From: Cryobacterium sp. PH31-O1
GTDB lineage: Bacteria; Actinomycetota; Actinomycetes; Actinomycetales; Microbacteriaceae
Length of the DNA stretch: 64,000 nt
NCBI RefSeq assembly: GCF_030063455.1
Contig: NZ_JASITB010000002.1
Location: 124,001 to 188,000, forward strand
Direction of reading: 5' to 3'
Shown: piece by piece, positions 26,310-34,501 of the stretch
Numbering within the stretch: the first letter of the stretch is position 1
Layout: every line of letters begins with the position of its first letter
The notes under the pieces: model-generated
Databases searched by the model: none
What the model saw: only the letters and a program-made list of their open reading frames with translations
Told to the model about the DNA's origin: nothing
Program-made: the position numbers and the translations under genes

Positions 26310-26374
26310 AAATTTCTCCTCTTTGTTCAGTGTGGCCGGCGCAGCCATCGACAAGCTTACTAGAAGAGCACAAC

Positions 26375-26392
26375 TATCTTGACATCGAGATA
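26375..26392. promoter_or_regulatory. Pseudo-palindromic operator candidate upstream of icd
   Basis: TATCTTGACATCGAGATA is an imperfect inverted repeat (TATCT with AGATA arms). Together with flanking TAATTTA, it is closely repeated upstream of sucC at 41638. Its form recalls MarR-family operators. The site lies about 66 bases before the icd start. Confidence 0.65.
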
Positions 26393-26401
26393 AATTACGT
26401 T

Positions 26402-26447
26402 GTGAATTGAATTCAGTAGTGAATTGAATTCGCGAGTGAATTGCGGG
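26402..26447. repeat. 17-bp direct repeats in the icd/acetyltransferase intergenic region
   Basis: GTGAATTGAATTCAGTA (26402-26418), GTGAATTGAATTCGCGA (26419-26435) and a partial GTGAATTG (26436-26443) follow each other. The AT-rich run stands out from the local GC-rich DNA and may be a promoter or regulator-binding region. Confidence 0.8.
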
Positions 26448-26489
26448 TGTCCAAGCGTTGCTCGACTACCGGCTACCCCGGGTGCACGT

Positions 26490-26495
26490 TAGCCT
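26490..26495 (+). promoter_or_regulatory. Putative -10 box for the acetyltransferase
   Basis: TAGCCT ends six bases before the ATG at 26502, and no ribosome-binding site is present. Confidence 0.5.
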
Positions 26496-26501
26496 GAACA
26501 C

Positions 26502-26954
26502 ATGGGTGAGCTGACGCTGGAAGAATTATCCGCACGTAACATCGTTGCGGCCAACAACCTGAGTTTGAAGCCGGGCCAGGAGCAATTCATTGCACCGGTC
26601 TCGTATTCGGTCGCCGCGTCGGTGATCAACCCGGCCACCTCGTGGCAGCGCGTGGTGCTTCTCGACGGTGTCGTCGCTGGTTTTATCCACGGTAACTTCG
26701 ACCCCAACTCCGAACACGAAGAGTTTCGGGCCTGCATCTGGCGCATCAACGTCAACGCGGAAACACAGGGGCAGGGTGTCGGCAAGTTCGCCGCCGAGGC
26801 ACTGGCCGCTGAAGCCCGCGACCGCGGTTTCAGCCACGTCAACGTCATCTGGGAGCCCGGCGCCGACGGCCCTGAGGCCTTTTTCCACCGGCTCGGTTTC
26901 GTCGATGTCGGCGAAACCCAGTACGGCGAGGTCATCGGCTCCCTGAAACTCTAA
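26502..26954 (+). CDS. GNAT-family N-acetyltransferase
   Basis: The 150-residue protein has the GNAT fold pattern. The central beta strand region 'FRACIWRINVNAETQGQGVG' carries the acetyl-CoA pyrophosphate loop (Q-x-Q-G-V-G, slightly variant), then 'FAAEALAAEARDRGFSHVNV' as helix and strand, and 'EAFFHRLGFVDVGE' as motif B. The family transfers acetyl from acetyl-CoA to an amine; the acceptor here is unknown. The leaderless-type box TAGCCT precedes the ATG. The next gene, the ATL protein, begins eight bases after the stop and is probably cotranscribed. Confidence 0.85.
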   Translation: MGELTLEELSARNIVAANNLSLKPGQEQFIAPVSYSVAASVINPATSWQRVVLLDGVVAGFIHGNFDPNSEHEEFRACIWRINVNAETQGQGVGKFAAEALAAEARDRGFSHVNVIWEPGADGPEAFFHRLGFVDVGETQYGEVIGSLKL

Positions 26955-26962
26955 TCGTTGCG

Positions 26963-27295
26963 GTGAGTGAGCCCGACGACTTCGTGTCGCGGGTGCTCGG
27001 GGTGGTGAATTCCATCCCGCCGGGGCGCGTGATGACCTACGGCGGCGTGGCCGCGCAGCTCGGCTCCCGGGCGGCCCGCGCGGTCGGTCAGGTGATGGCG
27101 CGCTACGGCTCCGAGGTGGCCTGGTGGCGGGTCATTCGCGCCGGCGGGTATCCGCCGATCGGGCATGACGCCCAGGCGCTGCCGCACTATCGCGCGGAGA
27201 AGACGCCGTTGCTCCTGTCGAAAAACCCGTCCGCGACAGCGGATGACACCTACCGCGTCGATTACGCAGCCGCCCGCTGGTCGCCGCCCGCGTAA
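26963..27295 (+). CDS. Alkyltransferase-like (ATL) DNA-binding protein, MGMT family
   Basis: The 110-residue protein matches the DNA-binding domain of O6-alkylguanine-DNA alkyltransferases: 'VVNSIPPGRVMTYGGVAAQLG', shown in part as 'IPPGRVMTYGGVAAQLG', and 'RAVGQVMARY'. In true MGMTs the active-site motif is PCHR; here the equivalent is 'VAWWRVI', with Trp in place of the acceptor Cys. That is the hallmark of ATL proteins, which bind O6-alkylguanine and hand it to nucleotide excision repair rather than removing the alkyl group. It starts with GTG eight bases after the acetyltransferase stop. A GC-rich hairpin follows. Confidence 0.9.
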   Translation: MSEPDDFVSRVLGVVNSIPPGRVMTYGGVAAQLGSRAARAVGQVMARYGSEVAWWRVIRAGGYPPIGHDAQALPHYRAEKTPLLLSKNPSATADDTYRVDYAAARWSPPA

Positions 27296-27296
27296 C

Positions 27297-27323
27297 GGTG
27301 CCGGGCCAACCCGGCCCGGCACC
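27297..27323. terminator. Bidirectional hairpin between convergent genes
   Basis: GGTGCCGGGCC (27297-27307) pairs perfectly with GGCCCGGCACC (27313-27323) around a 5-nt loop. It starts two bases after the ATL stop and 33 bases before the end of the convergent DUF4389 gene. Confidence 0.7.
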
Positions 27324-27355
27324 GACGCATCGTTCTGACCCTGCCCCGGCGCGGG

Positions 27356-28954
27356 TCAGCCCTGGTTCAGTCCAACCCGCTCAGGAGCCGGCTCGGTTGG
27401 GCCCTGGTCCAGCCGGAACGGCGGGTAGTCGTCGCGCAGCAGCGCCGTGTAGGTGATAACGCGAAAGACCCAGCGGTTGACGCCCATGATGACGTTGAAC
27501 AGCGGCCGCTGGTACCGGCCGGTGAAGAGCAGAATCACTCCGGCGATCACAACGAGCACGCTCAGCAGCGATACCCCGTCGGCGGTCCCACCGATTCCCC
27601 CGTCACCGCGCCACGGGTAGGCCCAGGTCGACGCGCCACCGACGAGCACCGTGAGCAGTACGAGGTGCGGGATGGCGAGCAGCCAACTCTTCACGAGCAC
27701 GAGCCCGCGGGACAGGTGTTCGGGATACTCGACGTCGAAGTCGGCCGGATAGTCGGTGCGCGCGAGCGTGAATGGCGGGTACCGGTCGGTGCCGAGGGCG
27801 GAATAGGCGTAGAACGACACGCGCCAGCTCCAGCGCAGCACGCCCACGTTGAAGTGGAAGATCGAGCGCGGGTACCGACCGGTGAACAGAATCGCGAACG
27901 CCGCCACGACCGTCGTGACCAGAAAAGCGAACCACAGGCAGGCGAGCAGCACGAAGTGCGGAATGGCCAGCAGCCACTTGATCAGCCACAGGCCGCGCGC
28001 GAGCACGGGATCGAGATGACCGGTCAGCACTGCCGGATACACCGGCTTCACCGAGTCGCCCGCAATCGAAACGGATGCCGGTGGCGCGCTTAGCGACGCG
28101 GCGCCCCGCGGCGGGGTGATCGGGCCCGTCGCATCCACTCGGCCATAAGCGGGCGGCACCGGTGACGCGCCCGTGTCACCGGGCTCACGCGGGTTCGGTG
28201 TGAGCTGGCGACCGAGACCGATGGCGCCGGCCACCACGAGGAGCACACCGATCAGAAAGAGGATGCCGCCCCCGACCAGGAGCCCCACAGCGATCGGCCC
28301 GAGCAGATCCGTGTGCACGCCAGCGGAGAGGTTCACCGCGACTCCGGGGCTGCCGTCAGCGTTCATCACGACGACGGACCAGTCGCCCGCGGCGGGCTTC
28401 CAGATCATTTCCTGGGTGCCGGCGCCGGCGGCCGATTCGGTCCAGAAGGTCTGGTCGGTGGGAACGGCCGCTGTTTGGGTGCCGGGAACGTCGAGGTAGT
28501 CGACCCGGAACGGAGACGTCTGCACCTCGCGCAGCTCGCTGTGGTTCACGTCGGCGAGGTAGGTATCGACGTCGGCGCGCGGTGCGATGCCGATGAAGAT
28601 GTCCTGGTCGGTCGCCACACTGCTGGCCTGTAGGCGCAGCGTGGCGATGTCGAACCCGACCCCGGTCGGTACCCCGAAGTCCTTGCCGACGTCCAGGTTC
28701 GGCGACGTGATCGCCGAGGAATCAACCGTGAAGGTCTCGTCCTGCGACGTGAAATAGCCGTCATTCCCCTGAGCGGCGGTGGCGACGGCGAGCGCCGTTC
28801 CGCCCGAGAGCATGCCGGCACCGACCAGACCCAGCACGGTGCCCAGAATGAGCATGATGATCGGTCCAGGCCTGGCCCCCGACCGCGCACGCGGCGGGGA
28901 GGTCGGCGGGATTGCCGTTGGTGGCGTCTGCGGGGAGGGCGTGATACTGCTCAT
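27356..28954 (-). CDS. Membrane protein with two DUF4389 repeats
   Basis: The product is about 532 residues. A Pro/Ser-rich cytoplasmic head (1-32) precedes a membrane helix ('IIMLILGTVLGLVGAGML'), an extracytoplasmic region (about 55-215), a second helix ('GPIAVGLLVGGGILFLIG') and a Pro-rich linker. The C-terminal half has two copies of a DUF4389 module, each with 'WLLAIPH' and 'LFTGRYPR'/'LFTGRYQR' followed by a Trp-Arg segment and 'YPPF'. The function is unknown. I chose the ATG at 28954 (GAAAGG ten bases upstream) over the longer frame to 29080. Confidence 0.82.
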   Translation of the reverse strand: MSSITPSPQTPPTAIPPTSPPRARSGARPGPIIMLILGTVLGLVGAGMLSGGTALAVATAAQGNDGYFTSQDETFTVDSSAITSPNLDVGKDFGVPTGVGFDIATLRLQASSVATDQDIFIGIAPRADVDTYLADVNHSELREVQTSPFRVDYLDVPGTQTAAVPTDQTFWTESAAGAGTQEMIWKPAAGDWSVVVMNADGSPGVAVNLSAGVHTDLLGPIAVGLLVGGGILFLIGVLLVVAGAIGLGRQLTPNPREPGDTGASPVPPAYGRVDATGPITPPRGAASLSAPPASVSIAGDSVKPVYPAVLTGHLDPVLARGLWLIKWLLAIPHFVLLACLWFAFLVTTVVAAFAILFTGRYPRSIFHFNVGVLRWSWRVSFYAYSALGTDRYPPFTLARTDYPADFDVEYPEHLSRGLVLVKSWLLAIPHLVLLTVLVGGASTWAYPWRGDGGIGGTADGVSLLSVLVVIAGVILLFTGRYQRPLFNVIMGVNRWVFRVITYTALLRDDYPPFRLDQGPTEPAPERVGLNQG

Positions 28955-29124
28955 CGTCTGGCAGCCTTTCTCGTGCGGTGCATGCCGATGGTCCAAAGTT
29001 GCGCTATTAGCCTCCCGCACCTCTGGCGATCGCACTAGTGACGAAAGACCCGTTTCGTCGTGAGGATGCCTCGGCCGCACGCCTGACCAGCCACCACCTC
29101 CTGTGCAGGCAAGCGGCGCGGTGC

Positions 29125-29130
29125 TACCGT
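29125..29130 (+). promoter_or_regulatory. Putative -10 box for the cupin gene
   Basis: TACCGT ends six bases before the ATG at 29137. Confidence 0.45.
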
Positions 29131-29136
29131 GCTGGC

Positions 29137-29502
29137 ATGCAGAGCGATCCGGTCGTGACCAACCCGCAGTTCTACCGGGTGATCTTCGAGAACGCGCGGG
29201 TGAGAGTGCTCGAATACCTCGACCGGCCCGGCGACGAAACCGTGCCGCATCGCCACCCCGACAGCGTCATGTTCACTCTCACCGCGTTTCAGCGGCGACT
29301 CTCCGGCGGCCCAGCCGCCGGCGGCCGATTCGTCGACGTCGAGCTGCCGGAGGGAGTGGCCCGCTGGCTCCCCGCACAGGAGCATTCCGGGTTCAACATC
29401 GGCCAGACGGCCACGCACACCATCTTCGTGGAGCTCAAGGAACCGGCGCCCGTCCCGCTCCCCCCGGGTGGGACCGCCCCCCTCGGTCCCCTCCCCGACT
29501 AA
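29137..29502 (+). CDS. Small cupin-domain protein
   Basis: The 121-residue protein is a single cupin barrel. 'YLDRPGDETVPHRHPDSVMFTL' contains the cupin motif 1 pattern (His-x-His plus later Glu or Asp; core 'VPHRHPDSVMF'), and 'HSGFNIGQTATHTIFVELK' supplies the motif 2 His residues. Such proteins often act as small metal-binding enzymes or sensors, and no specific role can be given. It starts at the ATG at 29137 with a leaderless-type box; the frame is open further upstream, but that part does not look coding. It ends three bases before the convergent ABC exporter gene. Confidence 0.75.
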   Translation: MQSDPVVTNPQFYRVIFENARVRVLEYLDRPGDETVPHRHPDSVMFTLTAFQRRLSGGPAAGGRFVDVELPEGVARWLPAQEHSGFNIGQTATHTIFVELKEPAPVPLPPGGTAPLGPLPD

Positions 29503-29505
29503 CAA

Positions 29506-31311
29506 CTACACCAGGGAGTCGCGCCAGGCGGCGTGCATGGTGGCGAACCGCCCCGTTGCCGAGATGAGGTCGTTCGGGGTGCCGTCCTCGACGATGCGGC
29601 CGTGTTCCATCACGAGCACCCGGTCGGCGATCGCGACGGTCGATAGGCGGTGGGCGATGATCACGGCCGTGCGGTCGGCCAGCAGGGTCTGCAGCGCCTC
29701 CTGCACGAGCCGTTCGCTCGGAATATCAAGCGATGACGTGGCCTCATCGAGGATGAGTACCGCCGGGTTGGCGAGAAACGCCCGCGCAAATGAGATCAGC
29801 TGGCGCTGTCCGGCCGATACCCGCCCGCCCCGCTTGTTCACGTCGGTGTCGTACCCGTTCGGCAGGCTCTCGATGAACTCGTGGGCACCGACGGCGGCCG
29901 CTGCGGCGCGGATTTCGTGCGCCGAGGCATCCGGTTTGCCGATGGCGATGTTCTCGGCGACCGAGCCACTGAACAGGTACGCCTCCTGGGTGACCATGAC
30001 GATCGCCCGGCGCAGGTCCTTGGGGTGCAGATCGCGAAGGTCCACCTCGTCGAGCCTCACCCGGCCATCCGTCGGATCGTAGAACCGGCTCATGAGCTTG
30101 GCGAGGGTGGATTTTCCGGCCCCGGTCGACCCGACCAGTGCGATGGTCTGCCCGGCCGGAATGTCGAGGTCGAAGTGCGGCAGAATCTCCCGATCGGCCT
30201 GGTAGGCGAACTGCACGTTGTCGAAGCGCACCCGCCCGCGGGCCTCCCAGAGGTCGACCGGGGTAACCGGATCAGGCACCCCCGGCTGTTCTTCGAGCAC
30301 GCCCGAGATCTTCTCGAGCGCCGCCGCGGCCGACTGGTAGGAGTTGTAGAACATCGCCATCTCCTCCATCGGGTCAAAGAACCGGCGGGTGTAGAGCAGC
30401 GTCGCGAGCAGCGCGCCGATGGCGAGCTGACCGTCGGCCACCCGAAAACCACCCACCAGCAGCACGGCAGCGACCGTGACGTTTCCGATCAGCACGAGTC
30501 CGGGGTCGAACACCCCGAACAGCTGGATCACGCGGGCGTTGACCCGTCGGTAACTTTCGACGAGCGCACCGAACACCGTCTCGTTGTTCTTCTCGGTGCG
30601 AAACGCCTTGACGGCGCGAATGCCGGTCATCGTTTCCACGAAGCGCACGATGAGGCTCGCCGACGCTACCCGCGACTGCCGGAACAGGCTCTGCGAGCGC
30701 ACCTGAAACCACCGGGTCAAAATCGCAAGCGGCAGCAGGGCACCGAGCAAAACGAGACCACTGGTGCCATCGAGAAGTACGAGGGCAACCGCGGTGAACG
30801 ACATATAGAGGATGCCCTGCACCAGCTGGTTGATACCCGAGTCGAGCAGTTCCCTAATAGCGTCGAGGTCGCTGGTCTGGCGGGAGATGATGCGACCAGA
30901 GGTGTACGACTCGTGAAATTCGAGGCTCAGCTTCTGCGTGTGTAGGAACACCCGTTTGCGCAGGTCGATCAGCACAGCCTGGCTCACCCGGGCGCTCAGC
31001 ACCGTGTACCAGGCAATCAGGAGCGCACCCGACACCCCGGCAACGAGGTAGACGGCGCCGGTCGCGGCCAGCGGCATCCAGTCTTGTTGAAGCAGCGCGG
31101 GCAGGCCGCGGTCGATGCCGAAGGCGATCAGCGCCGGGCCGGCCACCTGCGCGGCGGTCGAAACGACCACTACGAGCATGGCCAGCACAACCTTGCCGCG
31201 CACCGGCAGCAGAAGCGAGCCGAGCAGCCGCAGCGATCGGGCCCGAATCTGCTTGCTTTCGGCCTTGGTGAAGTCGTGACGTTCTTCGCCCTCGACACCG
31301 GTGACACTCAC
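29506..31311 (-). CDS. ABC exporter half-transporter, subunit with canonical catalytic Glu
   Basis: The 601-residue protein has a six-helix ABC type-1 membrane domain (about 30-330) fused to an ATPase domain. Walker A is 'GSTGAGKST', the signature is 'VSAGQRQ' (a variant of LSGGQ) and Walker B is '[12 protein letters not shown]' with the catalytic Glu. Together with the gene just upstream, which it overlaps by four bases, it should form a heterodimeric exporter of the TmrAB/BmrCD type. Substrates of such pairs are lipids or drugs; none can be assigned here. Confidence 0.93.
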   Translation of the reverse strand: MSVTGVEGEERHDFTKAESKQIRARSLRLLGSLLLPVRGKVVLAMLVVVVSTAAQVAGPALIAFGIDRGLPALLQQDWMPLAATGAVYLVAGVSGALLIAWYTVLSARVSQAVLIDLRKRVFLHTQKLSLEFHESYTSGRIISRQTSDLDAIRELLDSGINQLVQGILYMSFTAVALVLLDGTSGLVLLGALLPLAILTRWFQVRSQSLFRQSRVASASLIVRFVETMTGIRAVKAFRTEKNNETVFGALVESYRRVNARVIQLFGVFDPGLVLIGNVTVAAVLLVGGFRVADGQLAIGALLATLLYTRRFFDPMEEMAMFYNSYQSAAAALEKISGVLEEQPGVPDPVTPVDLWEARGRVRFDNVQFAYQADREILPHFDLDIPAGQTIALVGSTGAGKSTLAKLMSRFYDPTDGRVRLDEVDLRDLHPKDLRRAIVMVTQEAYLFSGSVAENIAIGKPDASAHEIRAAAAAVGAHEFIESLPNGYDTDVNKRGGRVSAGQRQLISFARAFLANPAVLILDEATSSLDIPSERLVQEALQTLLADRTAVIIAHRLSTVAIADRVLVMEHGRIVEDGTPNDLISATGRFATMHAAWRDSLV

Positions 31312-33167
31312 AGTGCTTCCTCCGCTCGGTTCGACTCTCGGCGTTCTTCATCTTCCAGGCTGGAGATGACGAAGGTGTAGTGCGGGCTGGTGCGCAGCAA
31401 CTCGGAATGGGTGCCGACGGCGGTGATGCGGCCGTTCTGAAGCAGCGCCACCCGGTCGGCAAGCATGACCGTTGACGGGCGGTGCGCCACGATGAGGGCG
31501 GTGGTATCGATGAGCACCTCGCGCAGCGCGTTCTCCACGAGCGATTCGGTGTTCACATCGAGCGCCGAAAGCGGGTCGTCCAAAATGAGAACGGATGGCC
31601 GCGCCGCGACCGCGCGGGCAAGCGCGAGACGCTGCCGTTGGCCGCCGGAGAGACTCATCCCCTCCTCGCCGACGAGGGTATCCACGCCCAGGGGAAGGTC
31701 GTGCACGAAGCCGGCCTGCGCGATCTGCAGGGCCTGCGCGAGCGCGGCATCCGCTTCTGGGCTTGCTTCAGTTAAATCGGCGCGGCCGAGCAGAACGTTG
31801 TCGCGAACGGATGCCGAGAACAGCGTTGCATCCTCGAACGCCATCGCGAGGTGGCGGCGCAGTTCCTCGCGACTGAGCGCGCGCACGTCAACGCCGTCGA
31901 GGGTCACCGCACCAGCGGTCACGTCATAGAGGCGGGTGGTGAGCGCTGTCAGAGTGGATTTACCCGAGCCGGTGAGGCCCACCAGCGCCATGGTCTCGCC
32001 TGGTTCGAGCACGAGGTCGATGCCGTCGAGCAGGTCGGGAAAGTGCACTGGCGAGTCCGGGTAGCGAAAGTGCACATTGTCGAATGCGAGCCGGCCGAGC
32101 GGCGCGGCCAGCGTGGCCGGGTGGGCGGGATCGGTGATCTCGTTCGGGGTGTCGAGAATGTCAAAGAATCGATCGGTGGCGGTGCGCGCGTCGAAAGTCA
32201 TTGACAGCAGGAATCCGATCGACTCCACCGGAAACCGCAACACGGTCGCCGTTGCGAAGAATGCCAGCAACTCGCCACCGCTCAAGTCGCCCTGGCTGGT
32301 GAGCCAGACGCCAACCACGAGGCAGAGTGCGAAGGCAACGTCGGGAACGAGCAGCAACCACAGCCAGATACCGGCGATGGCACGCGCCTTCTCAATCTCG
32401 GTGCCGCGCAGGCTTTCCGCCTGCGAGGCAAAGTTCTTGAGCGCGAACGAGCCGCGGCCGAAGGCTTTGAGCACGCGAATACCGTGCACCGACTCTTCGA
32501 CGGCGGTCGCGAGGTCGCCGGCCTGGTCCTGGCTGCGCCGGGCGATCACCGAGTACTTCTCCTCGAAGACATAGCCGTATATCCAGATCGGAATCGAGCA
32601 AACCACGAAGATCACGCCGAGCAGCCAGTGCATCCAGAGCAGAATGACCACGCCCACGACGATGGTGAGAAAGTTGACGACGAGCAGCACGAGACCGAAC
32701 GAGACCCAGCGTCGAATGAGGTTGAGGTCGCTGACGGCGCGGGAGAGCAGTTGGCCGCTCGGCCAGCGGTCGTGAAAACTGACCGGCAAATCCTGCAAAC
32801 GGGCGTAGAGGTGGTTGCGCATGCGCGCTTCAATGTGGGTGCCTGGGGTGAGCACGAACCAGCGGCGCAGCGCGATCATGATCGCTTCGACCACGCCGAG
32901 GGCCAGCACGACCCACACGGCCGGCCAGATTTGCGAGGCGCTGTCGCCGCCCGCTTTGCTGAGCGGTCCGTCGACCAGCCAGGCCAGTACTTGCGGAATC
33001 GCGAGGGCTACCAGCCCGGCGAGCAGCGCGGCAACCATGCCCAGGTATAGGCGCGGCAGGGCCGGTTGGGCATAGGGGTAGAGCCGTTGCAGGCTGCGGA
33101 AGGTATTGCGGCGTGCCGTCGCGCTGTCGCTGGGAGGGTGAGGTTTCGGTGGGGCAGTCGTGGTCAT
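31308..33167 (-). CDS. ABC exporter half-transporter, subunit with degenerate catalytic site
   Basis: The product is about 619 residues, with an ABC type-1 membrane domain ('[22 protein letters not shown]' begins helix 1) and an ATPase domain: Walker A 'GLTGSGKST', signature '[14 protein letters not shown]', Walker B '[12 protein letters not shown]'. The residue after Walker B is Asp, not the catalytic Glu. That makes one of the two ATP sites degenerate, as in known heterodimeric exporters whose partner subunit is canonical. The start at the ATG at 33167 is preferred; the frame is open to 33344, but the extra part is Arg-rich and unlike a protein N-terminus. A small ORF with a strong ribosome-binding site lies about 235 bp upstream. 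Confidence 0.92.
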   Translation of the reverse strand: MTTTAPPKPHPPSDSATARRNTFRSLQRLYPYAQPALPRLYLGMVAALLAGLVALAIPQVLAWLVDGPLSKAGGDSASQIWPAVWVVLALGVVEAIMIALRRWFVLTPGTHIEARMRNHLYARLQDLPVSFHDRWPSGQLLSRAVSDLNLIRRWVSFGLVLLVVNFLTIVVGVVILLWMHWLLGVIFVVCSIPIWIYGYVFEEKYSVIARRSQDQAGDLATAVEESVHGIRVLKAFGRGSFALKNFASQAESLRGTEIEKARAIAGIWLWLLLVPDVAFALCLVVGVWLTSQGDLSGGELLAFFATATVLRFPVESIGFLLSMTFDARTATDRFFDILDTPNEITDPAHPATLAAPLGRLAFDNVHFRYPDSPVHFPDLLDGIDLVLEPGETMALVGLTGSGKSTLTALTTRLYDVTAGAVTLDGVDVRALSREELRRHLAMAFEDATLFSASVRDNVLLGRADLTEASPEADAALAQALQIAQAGFVHDLPLGVDTLVGEEGMSLSGGQRQRLALARAVAARPSVLILDDPLSALDVNTESLVENALREVLIDTTALIVAHRPSTVMLADRVALLQNGRITAVGTHSELLRTSPHYTFVISSLEDEERRESNRAEEAL

Positions 33168-33401
33168 GGTTCCAGTCCTGATTGTGGCGCGGCGGCGTCT
33201 GCGCTTCGCAGTGGTGCAGCGGATGTCTGTGGTCGCCGAGGGAACGGGCGACGAAATGTGCAACTGATGACCCGAATACCGGGGACGATCAGCCCGTGAG
33301 TGCGTGCCGGGATAATGTTCCGACAGGTGGCGAGTTAGTCCCACCCCACGGTCGCGCCGACGGATCGATGTCCGCGAGCCTGCGTGAGGGGAACCACGAG
33401 G

Positions 33402-33503
33402 TTAGGCGACGCGAGCTTGGCTGGCTGACACCGGGGCAAAGGCGCCAAAGTGTGCTCCGTCGCTCGCACCCGGTGCGAGCGTGATCGGTGCTGTCTTTGT
33501 CAT
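33402..33503 (-). CDS. Putative 33-residue leader peptide upstream of the ABC exporter operon
   Basis: An ATG at 33503 is preceded by AGGAGG with 5-base spacing, one of the best ribosome-binding sites in the window. The frame runs to a TAA at 33402, giving 33 residues beginning MTKTAPITLAPGASDG and ending VSASQARVA. A perfect 10-bp hairpin (CGCTCGCACC and GGTGCGAGCG, 33461-33481) lies inside the ORF. No family is recognised. The position, 235 bp before the exporter start and on the same strand, suggests a regulatory leader, but a free-standing small protein is possible. The surrounding gap 33168-33753 otherwise holds no gene. Confidence 0.45.
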   Translation of the reverse strand: MTKTAPITLAPGASDGAHFGAFAPVSASQARVA

Positions 33504-33753
33504 GTCTGCCTCCTGGGCGCCTCAAAAATATCTATCAATTGCCCCCCGGATCAGGCAGCCTTCCAGACTATGGCGAAACGGGGGCAGAACACAAGTATTT
33601 TCTGCGCTGGGGTGCGCACTGCCCGCGACTGCACCCCCGTGCAAAGCCACGCCATGCCCCGGCCCTTCCCAGCATTCAGTCCCGTAGTCTGGGTTCTGCG
33701 CCTCTGTCGGCATCGCCATGCCCCGCGCGCTCGCCCTGTTGGAAGGATTCGTC

Positions 33754-34443
33754 ATGCTGCCCACCCTGTTCGGAATCGATTTTCTAGACTCTGACTGGCT
33801 GATCCACTCGTTTGGATCGTTCGTACTATTGGGCGTCGCCGCGGTCGTGTTCATCGAGACCGGGTTCATCGTGCTGTCGTTCATGCCCGGGGATTCGCTG
33901 TTGTTCACGGTGGGGCTGCTCACCGCGACCGGCGTCGTTCCCCTGCCGATCTGGGTGACCTGCCTGGTCGTGTTCATCGCCGCCTTCGCCGGCGATCAGC
34001 TCGCCTACGTCATCGGCCGTAAAGCGGGCCCGGCTGTGTTCTCCCGGGAGAAGAACCGGTTCTTCAACCCGAAGAACGTCGAACGCACCAACGCCTTCTT
34101 TGCCAAGCACGGCGGCAAGTCCATCATTCTGGCCCGGTTCCTGCCTATTTTTCGCGCCTTCGTGCCGGTCGCCGCCGGCGTCGGCAAGATGCGCTATCGC
34201 AGCTTCGTGACCTACAACGCGATCGGTGCTTTCGCCTGGGGCGTCGGCCTCACCCTGGTCGGGTTCTTCCTCGGCCAGTTCGCGTTCGTCGCCAAATACT
34301 CCGAATTCTTCATCATCGGCATTATTCTGCTCTCCGGAATTCCGATTCTCACCGAGCTGGGCAAGGCCGCCGGCACGACGCTCAAGGAGCGCCGGGCGGC
34401 CGCCCGCGTTAAGCCGACGATTCCGGCCGACCTGCGCGACTAG
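33754..34443 (+). CDS. DedA-family (SNARE-associated/VTT) membrane protein
   Basis: The 229-residue protein has five or six hydrophobic segments and the DedA signatures 'FIETGFIVLSFMPGDSLLF' (Glu and Pro-Gly-Asp), 'GDQLAYVIGRKAG' and 'ARFLPIFRAFVPVAAGVGKM' (conserved Arg residues). DedA proteins support membrane homeostasis; recent work links them to flipping of undecaprenyl phosphate or phospholipids. I chose the ATG at 33754 because GGAAGGA lies six bases upstream. It is monocistronic; the next gene is convergent. Confidence 0.92.
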   Translation: MLPTLFGIDFLDSDWLIHSFGSFVLLGVAAVVFIETGFIVLSFMPGDSLLFTVGLLTATGVVPLPIWVTCLVVFIAAFAGDQLAYVIGRKAGPAVFSREKNRFFNPKNVERTNAFFAKHGGKSIILARFLPIFRAFVPVAAGVGKMRYRSFVTYNAIGAFAWGVGLTLVGFFLGQFAFVAKYSEFFIIGIILLSGIPILTELGKAAGTTLKERRAAARVKPTIPADLRD

Positions 34444-34501
34444 CCCGCTTTCACCCGCCAGCGGGCCCAGCCGCCCCGCGGCCGCGCCTGACCTGATCGG
34501 G

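Noticed and set aside
33402-33503. RiPP or bacteriocin precursor exported by the ABC pair
   Set aside because: No modification enzyme, no double-Gly leader and no peptidase domain on the exporter; a regulatory leader is simpler.
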